From JBAVVD01 sp049697115 (GTDB lineage: Bacteria; Acidobacteriota; Aminicenantia; Aminicenantales; UBA4085): DNA of 21,413 nucleotides. This document shows positions 1-6,737 of the stretch, piece by piece. The notes under the pieces are model-generated. The model did not search any database. It was not told the DNA's origin and worked only from the letters and a program-made list of their open reading frames with translations. Numbering within the stretch: the first letter of the stretch is position 1; each line of letters begins with the position of its first letter. The stretch covers positions 1-21,413 of the forward strand of contig JBAVVD010000031.1 in the NCBI GenBank assembly GCA_049697115.1, given 5' to 3'. Made by a program: the position numbers and the translations under genes.

Positions 1-257
1 ACTTTTAGCTGTGTCCCACGACAGGCAAGAAGAACATCTCCGGGAAAAACCATATACCGCTCTGCGGTCTTAAAACCTTCTATCGAAAACCTCGATGAGC
101 TTTCAAGAGAAACTTTTCCGTCAGAGATATTTTTGATATTTAGGGTAGGGACGCCGGTTGGGCTTTGTTGGAGCTTTGCAATACTGTAGATAGAGGCGCC
201 AGCAAAAATTCTCTTTGCCAGTGTCTTTAACGGCTTAATATTAATATCACTATGCAT
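1..257 (-). CDS. Type I restriction-modification specificity subunit (HsdS-like), 5' part
   Basis: The reading frame runs off the left edge of the window, leaving about 85 N-terminal residues. The translation has the pattern of a target-recognition domain of type I restriction S subunits: a beta-rich stretch with VPTLNIKNISDGK, then RYMVFPGDVLLACRGT, matching the family's usual 'v.v..kdi..g.i' and 'l..GDvLl...Gt' motifs. S subunits recognise the DNA site for the HsdM/HsdR complex; neither partner gene is visible. The ATG at 257 is preceded by GAGGG with a 5-nt gap; an in-frame ATG at 269 is an alternative start. A promoter lies just upstream. It may instead be a solitary or BREX-type specificity protein or a methylase-S fusion, since the rest is missing. 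Confidence 0.6.
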   Translation of the reverse strand, partial: MHSDINIKPLKTLAKRIFAGASIYSIAKLQQSPTGVPTLNIKNISDGKVSLESSSRFSIEGFKTAERYMVFPGDVLLACRGTQLK

Positions 258-287
258 CCTAACCCTCATTAATATTTAACAAGTAGA

Positions 288-316
288 AATATAGCATAGT
301 GATTCTATTTTGTAAA
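288..316 (-). promoter_or_regulatory. Sigma70-like promoter for the HsdS-like gene
   Basis: On the minus strand, TTTACA (311-316) is followed by a 17-nt spacer and TATATT (288-293). Predicted transcription starts near 281, giving a short leader that contains the GAGGG ribosome site. The sequence around it (258-420) is very AT-rich. Confidence 0.5.
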
Positions 317-449
317 GAAAAAATTTTATTTTTTAAATATTAAATTTGTATGTTATCAATATTAGTTCTTTTTATCTTTTAAATCTATGGCCTTTTATCA
401 CCTTCAATTTATTTTAACACGCTAAACCTTTGAAGCTAGAGGAACATTC

Positions 450-576
450 CAAATATTCATCAAAGCAACGCTAATCCGAAGGGCAAAAGTCTTTTCGCCT
501 GAAAGGCGAAATGTCTTTTGGCGTTGCGGACTGTTCTGGTTTTTCGAAAAAAGACAGAAGTGTTGATGAATATTTG
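450..576. repeat. Nested inverted repeat (cruciform or structured element)
   Basis: The outer arms are perfect 14-bp inverted repeats: CAAATATTCATCAA (450-463) and its complement at 563-576. Inside, GCAACGC (465-471) pairs with GCGTTGC (521-527). It encloses a long hairpin: CAAAAG (484-489) with CTTTTG (515-520), and TTTCGCCT (493-500) with AGGCGAAA (504-511) around a GAA loop. A third hairpin joins CTGT..CT (531-537) and AGACAG (552-557) around TTTTTCGAAAAA. The whole folds as a branched, three-way structure of 127 bp. It resembles a small non-coding mobile or palindromic element. No coding function is seen, and transcription is unknown. Confidence 0.75.
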
Positions 577-604
577 ATACAAGTTTTCTTCCTCCTTTAG
601 GGGA

Positions 605-674
605 AAAGCAGTCTTTGAGCGCAGGCAGACGAATACGCCGAAGGCGGATGAGTCCCGAGCACAAAGACTGCTTT
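605..674. repeat. 13-bp inverted repeat with inner hairpin
   Basis: AAAGCAGTCTTTG (605-617) is perfectly complementary to CAAAGACTGCTTT (662-674). Between them lies a small hairpin CGCC-GAA-GGCG (636-646), with the same GAA loop as the hairpin in the preceding element. It has no T-tract typical of a terminator. It may be a second copy type of the same class of palindromic element. Confidence 0.65.
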
Positions 675-874
675 GGGTGGGTGGGGTATTAGCAATCACG
701 CTCCGCATCCACGAAAGATTCGCCTTCCCAGCCGCCTGATTTTCTTCTATGAATAGCTACTGGCTGCTAGGGCGGAAGAAACTGAGCAAAAACACCTTTT
801 ATAAATTTTTCGCCGCCGTCAATATAAAATAAAAAGGATTTTTTAGAGAATTTTTGCGAGGTTGATGACGCAAA

Positions 875-915
875 GTGTTTGGCGCATTTTGCGCCGCGCA
901 AAATGCGCCAAACAC
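875..915. repeat. Perfect 41-bp palindrome (20-bp arms, 1-nt centre)
   Basis: The left arm GTGTTTGGCGCATTTTGCGC (875-894) and the right arm (896-915) are exact reverse complements with a single C at 895 between them. A stem this long and perfect cannot be chance. No T-tract follows and no gene end lies within about 600 bp, so a simple terminator is unlikely. Confidence 0.85.
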
Positions 916-943
916 GAAAAGCCGAATCGTATTCCTACATAAA

Positions 944-985
944 ATGCTGGCGGCCAAGCCAGCATGCCCACCGGCCAAGGCGGGC
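944..985. repeat. Two tandem hairpins with identical GGCCAA loops
   Basis: The first hairpin pairs ATGCTGGC (944-951) with GCCAGCAT (958-965) around the loop GGCCAA. The second, directly adjoining, pairs GCCC.CC (966-972) with GG.GGGC (979-985), one mismatch, around the same loop GGCCAA (973-978). Together with the 875-915 palindrome they form a cluster of strong secondary structures. Confidence 0.7.
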
Positions 986-1051
986 AAATGAGCGAGCGAC
1001 AGCGAGGCTGAACGATGCATACACCACCAACCAAGCCCGCCCCAGCGAGCG

Positions 1052-1588
1052 GTGCATTCAATCATCGAATCCCAGCGGAATTTTATATATTGTAAAACCT
1101 GTATAGAAGGTCAGGCGAAAATCGCTCTTTCAGAAAATACCATCAACCGGATCAGTCTTTTCGGCATAAAACCACTCTGGATTCTGGCCACCTTTGGGAA
1201 CTACAGCGGCTCCTGGCTAACCTCCAGCATCGGCGTCATGGGAACATTTAATCATCAGGAAAGGGAGGAAGACTCTGCCAGACGGAGATTCTCGTTGGCC
1301 CCGTGTCTCTTTGGGCATTTTTACCTGAAAAGGCCGAGGTGCCCTGCGCCCCGCTACAATCACACAGGATTGACAACATTCATTAACCAAATCTCCATTA
1401 GCCTTGTGGCCGGGACACAGGTGAGCAATCCATTTTTTGAAGACGTTTTTATCGGTGCCGGTATAGGACACTTCTCCGGTAGTCTGGGGATTGTGGTCGG
1501 TGCGAATTTCTGCATGCAAAAGGATGCGCAAGGTGAGAAGACTCACCGGAGGGACTTTTTTGCCATCAGCCTGACTTACATACTGTAA
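1052..1588 (+). pseudogene. Doubtful ORF, possibly the decayed end of an outer-membrane beta-barrel gene
   Basis: The open frame is 178 codons, but its first ~20 codons come from hairpin-rich DNA. No good ribosome site or signal peptide is seen. The C-terminal third (about residues 120-178) alternates hydrophobic and polar residues with paired short strands (FIGAGIGHFSG, LGIVVGANF) and ends in ISLTYIL, as C-terminal strands of outer-membrane beta-barrels do. The middle is rich in Arg, Pro and Cys and looks non-native. I do not recognise a family. The likeliest reading is the 3' remnant of a beta-barrel gene; a spurious ORF is the alternative. Confidence 0.25.
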
Positions 1589-1808
1589 ACCCGGCTACAA
1601 GACCAGGCCAACCCGAGGCCATTTCTTCGGCCATTCAATGCGCAAGAAGAATTTATGAGTCTTCATGAAGCACGGCGCGTTCTGACTTACGTGAGTGGAT
1701 GGAAATCGGCTGAGAATTTATTACCCATGGACGCGTTCCTCACAAAGAATTAAAAACTCCCTGAAACTGGCCGCCCATGAATACGAAGCCAAAAAATTTA
1801 ATTCACAA

Positions 1809-1837
1809 TTTACTTTTCAATAACAATGACATAAAAT
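1809..1837 (+). promoter_or_regulatory. Sigma70-like promoter for the ABC exporter operon
   Basis: TTTACT (1809-1814), a 17-nt spacer and TAAAAT (1832-1837) place the transcript start near 1844. That is just upstream of AAGGAG (1851-1856) and the ATG at 1863, and it excludes an in-frame GTG at 1839 as the start. Confidence 0.55.
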
Positions 1838-1862
1838 AGTGAACCCAAAAAAGGAGTTCGCC

Positions 1863-2585
1863 ATGAATGTGGTTCTTCAAGTGGAAGGATTGAAAAAATT
1901 TTTTGGAAGTCTGGAAGCCTTAAAAGGAATCAGCTTCGAGGTGAAAGGGGGAGAAATCTTTGCCTTGATCGGTCCCAACGGAGCGGGAAAGACGACGGCC
2001 CTGCGCATCATATCCACTCTTCTCTCCCCTTCAGATGGAAAAGCCACCATATTGGGCTATGACCTCAAAAAAAATCCTGAAAAAATCAGGGAAAAAATCA
2101 GCTATCTCCCGGAAGAGGCCGGCGCCTATAGGAATCTGAAAGGGAAGGAATATCTCAAGTTTATGTCCGGCTTCTATGCCAGAACGCCTGACGACAAAAA
2201 GGAATTCATGAAAAGGGCAGAATCCATCGCCGACCTGGGAGAGCGCATCCGCGATAAAGTCGGCACTTACAGCAAGGGCATGACCAGAAAACTTCTCCTG
2301 GCCAGGGCCCTGATGACTCGGCCGGTTCTGGCCATTCTCGATGAACCCACATCCGGACTGGACGTGATCAACGCACTGGAAGTCAGGGAAATGATCAAAA
2401 AATATGTTAAAGAAGGAACGTCTGTTCTCCTTTCCTCCCATAATATGCTGGAGATAGAATTTCTGTCCGACCGCGTGGCCATGATCGACAAAGGAAAAAT
2501 TCTTGATTCGGGAACTCCCCAGGAATTGAAAGAAAAATATCAGGCTAATAATCTGGAAGAAGTATTCAGGAGTTCACTGCCATGA
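1863..2585 (+). CDS. ABC transporter ATP-binding protein, NatA/CcmA-like
   Basis: This 240-residue protein is a complete ABC ATPase that would power the permease encoded next. Visible motifs are Walker A GPNGAGKTT (37-45), the Q-loop region near YLPEE (81-85), the signature YSKGM (136-140) in place of LSGGQ, Walker B LAILDEP (157-163) and the switch His193 in SSHN. The YSKGM form is typical of NatA-type export ATPases for sodium, drugs or polyketides; the substrate here is unknown. The start is the ATG at 1863, six nt after AAGGAG. The stop codon overlaps the permease start as ATGA (2582-2585), indicating translational coupling. Family confidence is high; substrate confidence is low. Confidence 0.93.
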   Translation: MNVVLQVEGLKKFFGSLEALKGISFEVKGGEIFALIGPNGAGKTTALRIISTLLSPSDGKATILGYDLKKNPEKIREKISYLPEEAGAYRNLKGKEYLKFMSGFYARTPDDKKEFMKRAESIADLGERIRDKVGTYSKGMTRKLLLARALMTRPVLAILDEPTSGLDVINALEVREMIKKYVKEGTSVLLSSHNMLEIEFLSDRVAMIDKGKILDSGTPQELKEKYQANNLEEVFRSSLP

Positions 2586-3868
2586 AAAAATTCTTCAATC
2601 TCCTCATTAAAGAAATCAGAGAACTCATCACCCGTCAACTGATTTTTTCGCTGATTGTCATGCTGGGTTTGTTTTATTTCATCGGGCAACTGGCGAAGAA
2701 AGAAGTGATCAAGGCGGTCCAACCGCAGAAAATATCTATCCTGGACCTTGACCGTTCCGCCTCTTCCCAGGAGCTTATCCGCAATCTTCGCTCGGAGAGA
2801 TTTGAGATTGAGCTCATGGAAGCGAACACCAAAGAAAGCGCCATTGACGCCGCCAAAGAAGGCAATACGAATCTTCTTCTGGTCATCCCTCGAGGTTTCG
2901 GGGAATCGGTCTCCGAATTTCCAGCCAGAGAGCTCGAGACCTATTCTTTTATACGGTCATTTTCTCTGAGCGGCATGAAAAATTCCGCCGTGCCGAGAAG
3001 AGTCGTCTCCGCGATTAACGGATATTACTCCAACGCCCTACTCCAGGAGAAGCTCCCTGAGGCCGACCCTGATTATTTAAAGAATCCCATTAAAAGCAAA
3101 GATTTTGTCATAGTGAAAAGCCGCATGGCCGAAGCCTCTGCCGAGCAGATCACAGGACTTGTTTATTCCCAATCGGTTTTTATTCCCGTGATTCTAATGA
3201 TGATTATTATCTACTCTTCGCAGATGGTCATTTCGGCGATCGCCCTGGAAAAACAGAATAAAACCCTGGAGACTCTTCTCACTGTTCCCATCAGCCGGAC
3301 CTCAATCATCACCGCCAAAATGCTTTCCTCCGGACTGGTCGGCCTCCTTTCTGCCGCCATTTATATGATCGGATTCAGATATTTTATGAGAGGATTCAGC
3401 GGAGATATTCCCTCCCCTTCCCAGATGACCGGAATCGTCCAGAAATTGGGGCTGTCCTTCACGACAAACGGTTATTTGATTCTGGGAGCCTCCCTGTTCT
3501 TCGCCATCCTCTGCGCATTGGCCATGGCGATGATCCTCGGCGTTCTGGCCGAGGATTTCCGGAGCGCCCAGGGACTCATCATGCCCATGATCTTCCTCGT
3601 CATGATTCCGTATTTCCTTTCTCTGTTTTCCGATGTCAACTCGCTCTCCCTGCCGCTGAAAATTTTTATTCTGGCCATTCCTTTCTCTCACCCATTCCTG
3701 ACCACGCAGAACATATTTCTGGAAAATTACAGTTTCGTTCTCTACGGAATTCTCTACATGTTTCTGGTTTTCGTCGTTCTCGTCCTCATTGCCGCCCATA
3801 TTTTTTCCACAGATAAGATACTCACCATGAAACTCAAATGGGGTAAGAAAAAGCGGATGGCGTTATAA
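2582..3868 (+). CDS. ABC-2 type transporter permease, NatB-like
   Basis: This 428-residue membrane protein pairs with the upstream ATPase. One transmembrane segment lies near the N-terminus (about 20-37). A soluble, probably extracytoplasmic domain follows (about 40-195). About six hydrophobic segments then lie in the C-terminal half. Just after the first of these is the ABC-2 coupling-helix signature EKQNKTLETLLTVPISR, beginning at residue 223. This layout, one TM plus large loop plus TM bundle, is that of the NatB / ABC2_membrane_3 family. The ATGA overlap with the ATPase gene shows a two-gene operon. The C-terminus is very basic (KLKWGKKKR), consistent with a cytoplasmic tail. The exported substrate cannot be read from the sequence. 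Confidence 0.9.
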   Translation: MKKFFNLLIKEIRELITRQLIFSLIVMLGLFYFIGQLAKKEVIKAVQPQKISILDLDRSASSQELIRNLRSERFEIELMEANTKESAIDAAKEGNTNLLLVIPRGFGESVSEFPARELETYSFIRSFSLSGMKNSAVPRRVVSAINGYYSNALLQEKLPEADPDYLKNPIKSKDFVIVKSRMAEASAEQITGLVYSQSVFIPVILMMIIIYSSQMVISAIALEKQNKTLETLLTVPISRTSIITAKMLSSGLVGLLSAAIYMIGFRYFMRGFSGDIPSPSQMTGIVQKLGLSFTTNGYLILGASLFFAILCALAMAMILGVLAEDFRSAQGLIMPMIFLVMIPYFLSLFSDVNSLSLPLKIFILAIPFSHPFLTTQNIFLENYSFVLYGILYMFLVFVVLVLIAAHIFSTDKILTMKLKWGKKKRMAL

Positions 3869-4041
3869 CACCGGCCCTCAGCGATCCGGAGAGACGGGGA
3901 AGAAATCGCTCAATTCAGAATGACCCGATTTTCGAGCATATAAGTGGAGATGAGGACGGCCAGGGGAGAGCCATATCAGGACTCCCATTCCAAATCTAAG
4001 TTATCACCGAAACGGAGATGTTTCCGAGTCGCCTTCTTCAA

Positions 4042-4070
4042 TTGACTCTTTCCGCAAATCCTTTTATAAT
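4042..4070 (+). promoter_or_regulatory. Strong sigma70-like promoter for the small ORF / nucleotidyltransferase pair
   Basis: TTGACT (4042-4047), a 17-nt spacer and a consensus TATAAT (4065-4070) predict a transcript start near 4077, 24 nt before the GTG at 4101. The pair thus has its own promoter, separate from the ABC operon. Confidence 0.7.
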
Positions 4071-4100
4071 GACTAACATAAGCTGAAAGGCAGAATCGCC

Positions 4101-4310
4101 GTGACGAACAAAAAGATTTGGCTGAAAATTTCAAACTCATTCTCAGACGCTCAGGAATTCGACACGGATTATTACCTCTTGATGAGTCCGGAAAAGAGGC
4201 TTGAGACCATTCAGTTTCTCAGGGAAAGATCTTTTAAAATGAAAAAAGAGTCAACGAATGAAAACCGAAAAAGACTTCGAAGAGTTATTCAAGTTATTCA
4301 ACATATATAA
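4101..4310 (+). CDS. Small protein paired with a nucleotidyltransferase (antitoxin-like partner)
   Basis: This 69-residue protein starts with GTG. Its layout is an acidic N-terminus (EFDTDYY), the segment SPEKRLETIQFLRER (about 29-43), then a basic end RKRLRRVIQVIQ. I associate this pattern with small proteins encoded just before nucleotidyltransferase genes in toxin-antitoxin-like loci, though I cannot name the family. The 3' end overlaps the next gene by 53 nt in another frame. The conserved-looking basic tail lies within the overlap, so the overlap is probably genuine. The ribosome site is weak (GAAAGG, about 11 nt from the GTG). Function as an antitoxin or chaperone for the neighbour is inferred from position only. 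Confidence 0.6.
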   Translation: MTNKKIWLKISNSFSDAQEFDTDYYLLMSPEKRLETIQFLRERSFKMKKESTNENRKRLRRVIQVIQHI

Positions 4311-4728
4311 AATCAAATATTGCATCATCGGCGCTTATGCAGTGGCTTTCTATGTCAAACCCAGGTACACCAAAGATATCGACTTGTTCATTGAGCCCAG
4401 TTTGAAGAACAGCAAAAAAATCATCAAGGCTCTTCATGATTTCGGATTTGAAAGTTTGAATCTCTCGGATAAGGATTTTCGAAAAAAAGGAAATATCATC
4501 CAGTTGGGGTATGAGCCGATACGGGTGGACTTTTTTCTTTCTCTTCGGGGATGCAGTTTCCAAAAAGCCTGGAAAAACAAAGTGGTTGGAACATATGGCA
4601 CAGAGAAGGTTTACTTTATCGGAATCAATGAACTGATAAAAATTAAAAAAATGTCAAGCCGCCCTCAGGACAAAATTGACATCGATTTCCTTTTAAAGGG
4701 AAAAAACAGGTTTCGACTCTCCAAATAA
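4258..4728 (+). CDS. Nucleotidyltransferase-fold protein (AbiEii/DUF6036-like)
   Basis: This 156-residue protein has the minimal nucleotidyltransferase motif: a helix-capping GAYAVAF (25-31), then R36, T38 and the acidic pair D40-I-D42 followed by LFIEP. This corresponds to the family's 'GG.A...hG..R.T.DiDl' core with Gly-Ala in place of Gly-Gly. A third acidic position may be D83 or thereabouts in RVDFF. Proteins of this kind transfer nucleotides to tRNA or protein targets, and several are toxins of type IV or MNT-like systems. The ATG at 4258 lies inside the preceding gene, 53 nt before its stop, so the two are translated from one message. The target is unknown; a stand-alone metabolic enzyme is less likely. 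Confidence 0.75.
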   Translation: MKTEKDFEELFKLFNIYKIKYCIIGAYAVAFYVKPRYTKDIDLFIEPSLKNSKKIIKALHDFGFESLNLSDKDFRKKGNIIQLGYEPIRVDFFLSLRGCSFQKAWKNKVVGTYGTEKVYFIGINELIKIKKMSSRPQDKIDIDFLLKGKNRFRLSK

Positions 4729-4736
4729 TTTTTCAA

Positions 4737-4859
4737 ATGCTCTATGCCGCAACCCTCGGCAAAACAACGCTTTTTGATGAAAAACGCCTCGAAGATTTGC
4801 TGCCGACTCTGAAGAGCGGATTCTATTATCTCTGGCTTCCGCAGCTCGAAAAGGACTGA
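4737..4859 (+). pseudogene. Possible 3' gene remnant (40-codon ORF)
   Basis: A 40-codon frame follows the nucleotidyltransferase. Its translation looks protein-like, with an amphipathic DEKRLEDLLPTL stretch and an aromatic end FYYLWLPQLEKD. There is no ribosome site before the ATG. It may be the tail of a lost gene. I do not recognise a family. Confidence 0.2.
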
Positions 4860-4868
4860 TTTTGGTCC

Positions 4869-4898
4869 TTGACACTGGCGATTCGGCAGGGATAGAAT
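4869..4898 (+). promoter_or_regulatory. Candidate promoter for the M81 lipoprotein gene
   Basis: TTGACA (4869-4874) and TAGAAT (4893-4898) are separated by 18 nt. A second -10-like TATAAT lies at 4941-4946 without a good -35. Either could serve the GTG start at 4967. Confidence 0.4.
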
Positions 4899-4966
4899 TT
4901 TTCTTCACGTGAGAAGACATCGGTGAGGCATGAATTTTTTTATAATCGTTGCCGGGAGGGGAAGCC

Positions 4967-6505
4967 GTGCGAAACCATAAGCATATTTCTGTAGCCGTCT
5001 ATTGGCTTTTAACATTTTTTCTGGCTCTCGGCCTCATCTCCTGCGAGAAGGCGGCGGAGAAAAAAAAGCTGAGGATTGCCGTGGCGACTTTTTCCCACGA
5101 AACGTGCACCTTCTGTCCCGACCCCACGACTGTTGAAGACTGGGAGTATTACGGACCACCCACGCGCGACATCATCAAGGCCGATCGTGACTACATCAGC
5201 GGCTTCAGGGCGACCTGTGAAGAATACAGCAATGTGGAGCTCGTCGGTGTTCTCTCCCCCCGGGACGCCCGCGGCGGCTCCTCGGGGAGCTGGATCACCC
5301 GGGAAGCTTTTGATAAATACACTGGCCTCATCGTCGAGGACCTGAAGAAACAGGGCCCTTTTGACGGCGTATTCCTGGCCCTCCACGGCGCTATGGCCGT
5401 CACCGGCATCTCCAAACCCGAAGCCGAGCTGGCGCGCCGGGTGCGGGAGGCCGTGGGCAACGTTCCCATCATGGTCACCTTCGACCTCCACGCTAACGAA
5501 GACCAGGAGATCGCCGAAGCGGCGGATGCTGTCTTCATCATCAAGAGATATCCTCACTACGACACAACTTTAACGGGAGAGACTGCCGCTCGAGTGATGA
5601 TCCAGACTCTGCGCGGCAGGTACAAGCCCGCCATGGCCGTCAGAAAGCCGGGAGTCATCACGCCCAGCGTTTTTCAGGGCACGGGGACATCTCCAGCCAT
5701 GGAGATCATGGAAAGAGCCCGAATCTGGGAATGCGAACATCCGGGGACTTATGTCTCGGTCGCCTTCGGCTTCGCCTATGCCGATGTCCCGGACGCGGGC
5801 GCGACGGTCATTGTCGTCACCAATAATGACAAAGCCCTGGCCGGGAGGATCGCTGATGACATGTCCGACTATATCTGGCGGCTCAGGCACATCTTTGCCG
5901 GGAAAAAGCTCCCCCGTACGGAAGAAGGAGTTGCCCTGGCCATCGCCGCAGCCAAAGAGGGAAAGACACCCGTTATCGTAGCCGACCACAGTGACAGGAC
6001 AGGCGGCTCGACGTATATCCTCGAAGAGCTCATCCGCCAGAGAGCCAGGAATTTCTGCATCGCCACGCTGCGCGATGAAAAGGCCCTCGAAGAAATCAAG
6101 GCCCGACACAAAACGGGAGATTCCGTGTCTATCGCCGTGGGCGGCTGGACGGATAAATTCGCCGGCAAGCCGATTAAAATCGATGGCAAGATAGAGTTTC
6201 TCGGCCCAGTCGGCCGCGAAACCCTGGCCGTCATCCTGTTGGACGCCAACAACCGCGTCATCCTGACCCCACAGCTCGTGCAGGTCATGGACACGAGAAT
6301 ATTCGAAGCCCTGGGCCTCGACGCCAAAGCTCTGGACATCATCGTTCTCAAGTCGCGCGTCCACTTCCGGAGAGGCTTTGCCGACACGGGCCTGGCCGGA
6401 GCCATCATCGAAGTCGACGCGCCCGGCTGGGGGCCGGCCGACCTCTCCACTCTCCCCTATCAGAATATTCCTAAGGATATCTACCCTGTTTACAGAAAGG
6501 ATTGA
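4967..6505 (+). CDS. M81 family metallopeptidase (MlrC-like), predicted lipoprotein
   Basis: This 512-residue protein is homologous to MlrC, the zinc enzyme that degrades linearised microcystin, and to related amidohydrolases. The presumed zinc ligands are D173 and H175 in FDLHAN and H197 in YPHYD. Their spacing matches that reported for MlrC (Asp167, His169, His191). The N-terminal HET motif (44-46) is present, but the usual HETNTF reads HETCTF. The C-terminal MlrC domain follows (about 330-510). The GTG at 4967 is chosen because GGGAGGGG ends 5 nt before it and a lipoprotein signal follows at once: a basic N-terminus, a hydrophobic core and the lipobox LISC with Cys26. The enzyme would act outside the cytoplasm, anchored to a membrane. 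Its true substrate is unknown; the family occurs widely in bacteria that do not meet microcystin. Confidence 0.88.
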   Translation: MRNHKHISVAVYWLLTFFLALGLISCEKAAEKKKLRIAVATFSHETCTFCPDPTTVEDWEYYGPPTRDIIKADRDYISGFRATCEEYSNVELVGVLSPRDARGGSSGSWITREAFDKYTGLIVEDLKKQGPFDGVFLALHGAMAVTGISKPEAELARRVREAVGNVPIMVTFDLHANEDQEIAEAADAVFIIKRYPHYDTTLTGETAARVMIQTLRGRYKPAMAVRKPGVITPSVFQGTGTSPAMEIMERARIWECEHPGTYVSVAFGFAYADVPDAGATVIVVTNNDKALAGRIADDMSDYIWRLRHIFAGKKLPRTEEGVALAIAAAKEGKTPVIVADHSDRTGGSTYILEELIRQRARNFCIATLRDEKALEEIKARHKTGDSVSIAVGGWTDKFAGKPIKIDGKIEFLGPVGRETLAVILLDANNRVILTPQLVQVMDTRIFEALGLDAKALDIIVLKSRVHFRRGFADTGLAGAIIEVDAPGWGPADLSTLPYQNIPKDIYPVYRKD

Positions 6506-6588
6506 TCGAAGCTTTCCAGTTTTAGAGGATTTTCAACATTACGGAACAAGGAAGTTCAATACAGATTTAAAATCTTTGGATAACAAAT

Positions 6589-6659
6589 ATCCGTTCTTAA
6601 TGAAAAATGAAAGCAATTATCAGGCAAACAACTCATAAAACTTCTTCATAAGAACGGAT
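6589..6659. repeat. 15-bp inverted repeat with 40-nt loop
   Basis: ATCCGTTCTTA (6589-6599) pairs perfectly with TAAGAACGGAT (6649-6659). TGAA (6601-6604) also pairs with TTCA (6645-6648), with one bulged A at 6600. It lies between the M81 gene and the hrpA promoter, in AT-rich sequence. There is no T-tract, so it is not a typical terminator. Confidence 0.5.
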
Positions 6660-6678
6660 TCATGATAATCCGCCAGTA

Positions 6679-6708
6679 TTGAAATCTCAACTCCATCGGA
6701 TTTATTAT
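6679..6708 (+). promoter_or_regulatory. Candidate promoter for hrpA
   Basis: TTGAAA (6679-6684) and TATTAT (6703-6708) are 18 nt apart. The predicted start near 6715 leaves a short leader with AGAGGAA before the TTG at 6738. Confidence 0.4.
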
Positions 6709-6737
6709 ATTTAATCATCTGAAACAAGAGGAATTTA

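Larger units (their letters stand above)
258..1862. other. Long gene-poor region with hairpins and gene debris
   Basis: About 1.6 kb lies between the HsdS-like gene and the ABC exporter. 258-420 is very AT-rich. 421-1000 carries several strong inverted repeats, listed separately, and its short ORFs on both strands merely read through the palindromes. 1052-1588 is a doubtful ORF with a beta-barrel-like end. 1589-1800 shows nothing recognisable. I found no tRNA, rRNA or CRISPR array. The AT-rich part and the palindromes differ in character from the rest of the window, which suggests acquired DNA or a genomic junction. Confidence 0.6.

Noticed and set aside
422..708. Two overlapping minus-strand ORFs of about 80 codons
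   Set aside because: They lie wholly over the nested inverted repeats, lack ribosome sites and have no protein-like conservation pattern.
799..1065. 88-codon minus-strand ORF and shorter frames in the same region
   Set aside because: The frames read through the 41-bp palindrome and the tandem hairpins, so the peptides reflect repeat sequence and not a protein family.
1616..1755. Short open frame between the doubtful ORF and the ABC operon
   Set aside because: Only about 34 codons from its first ATG, with no ribosome site and no recognised family.
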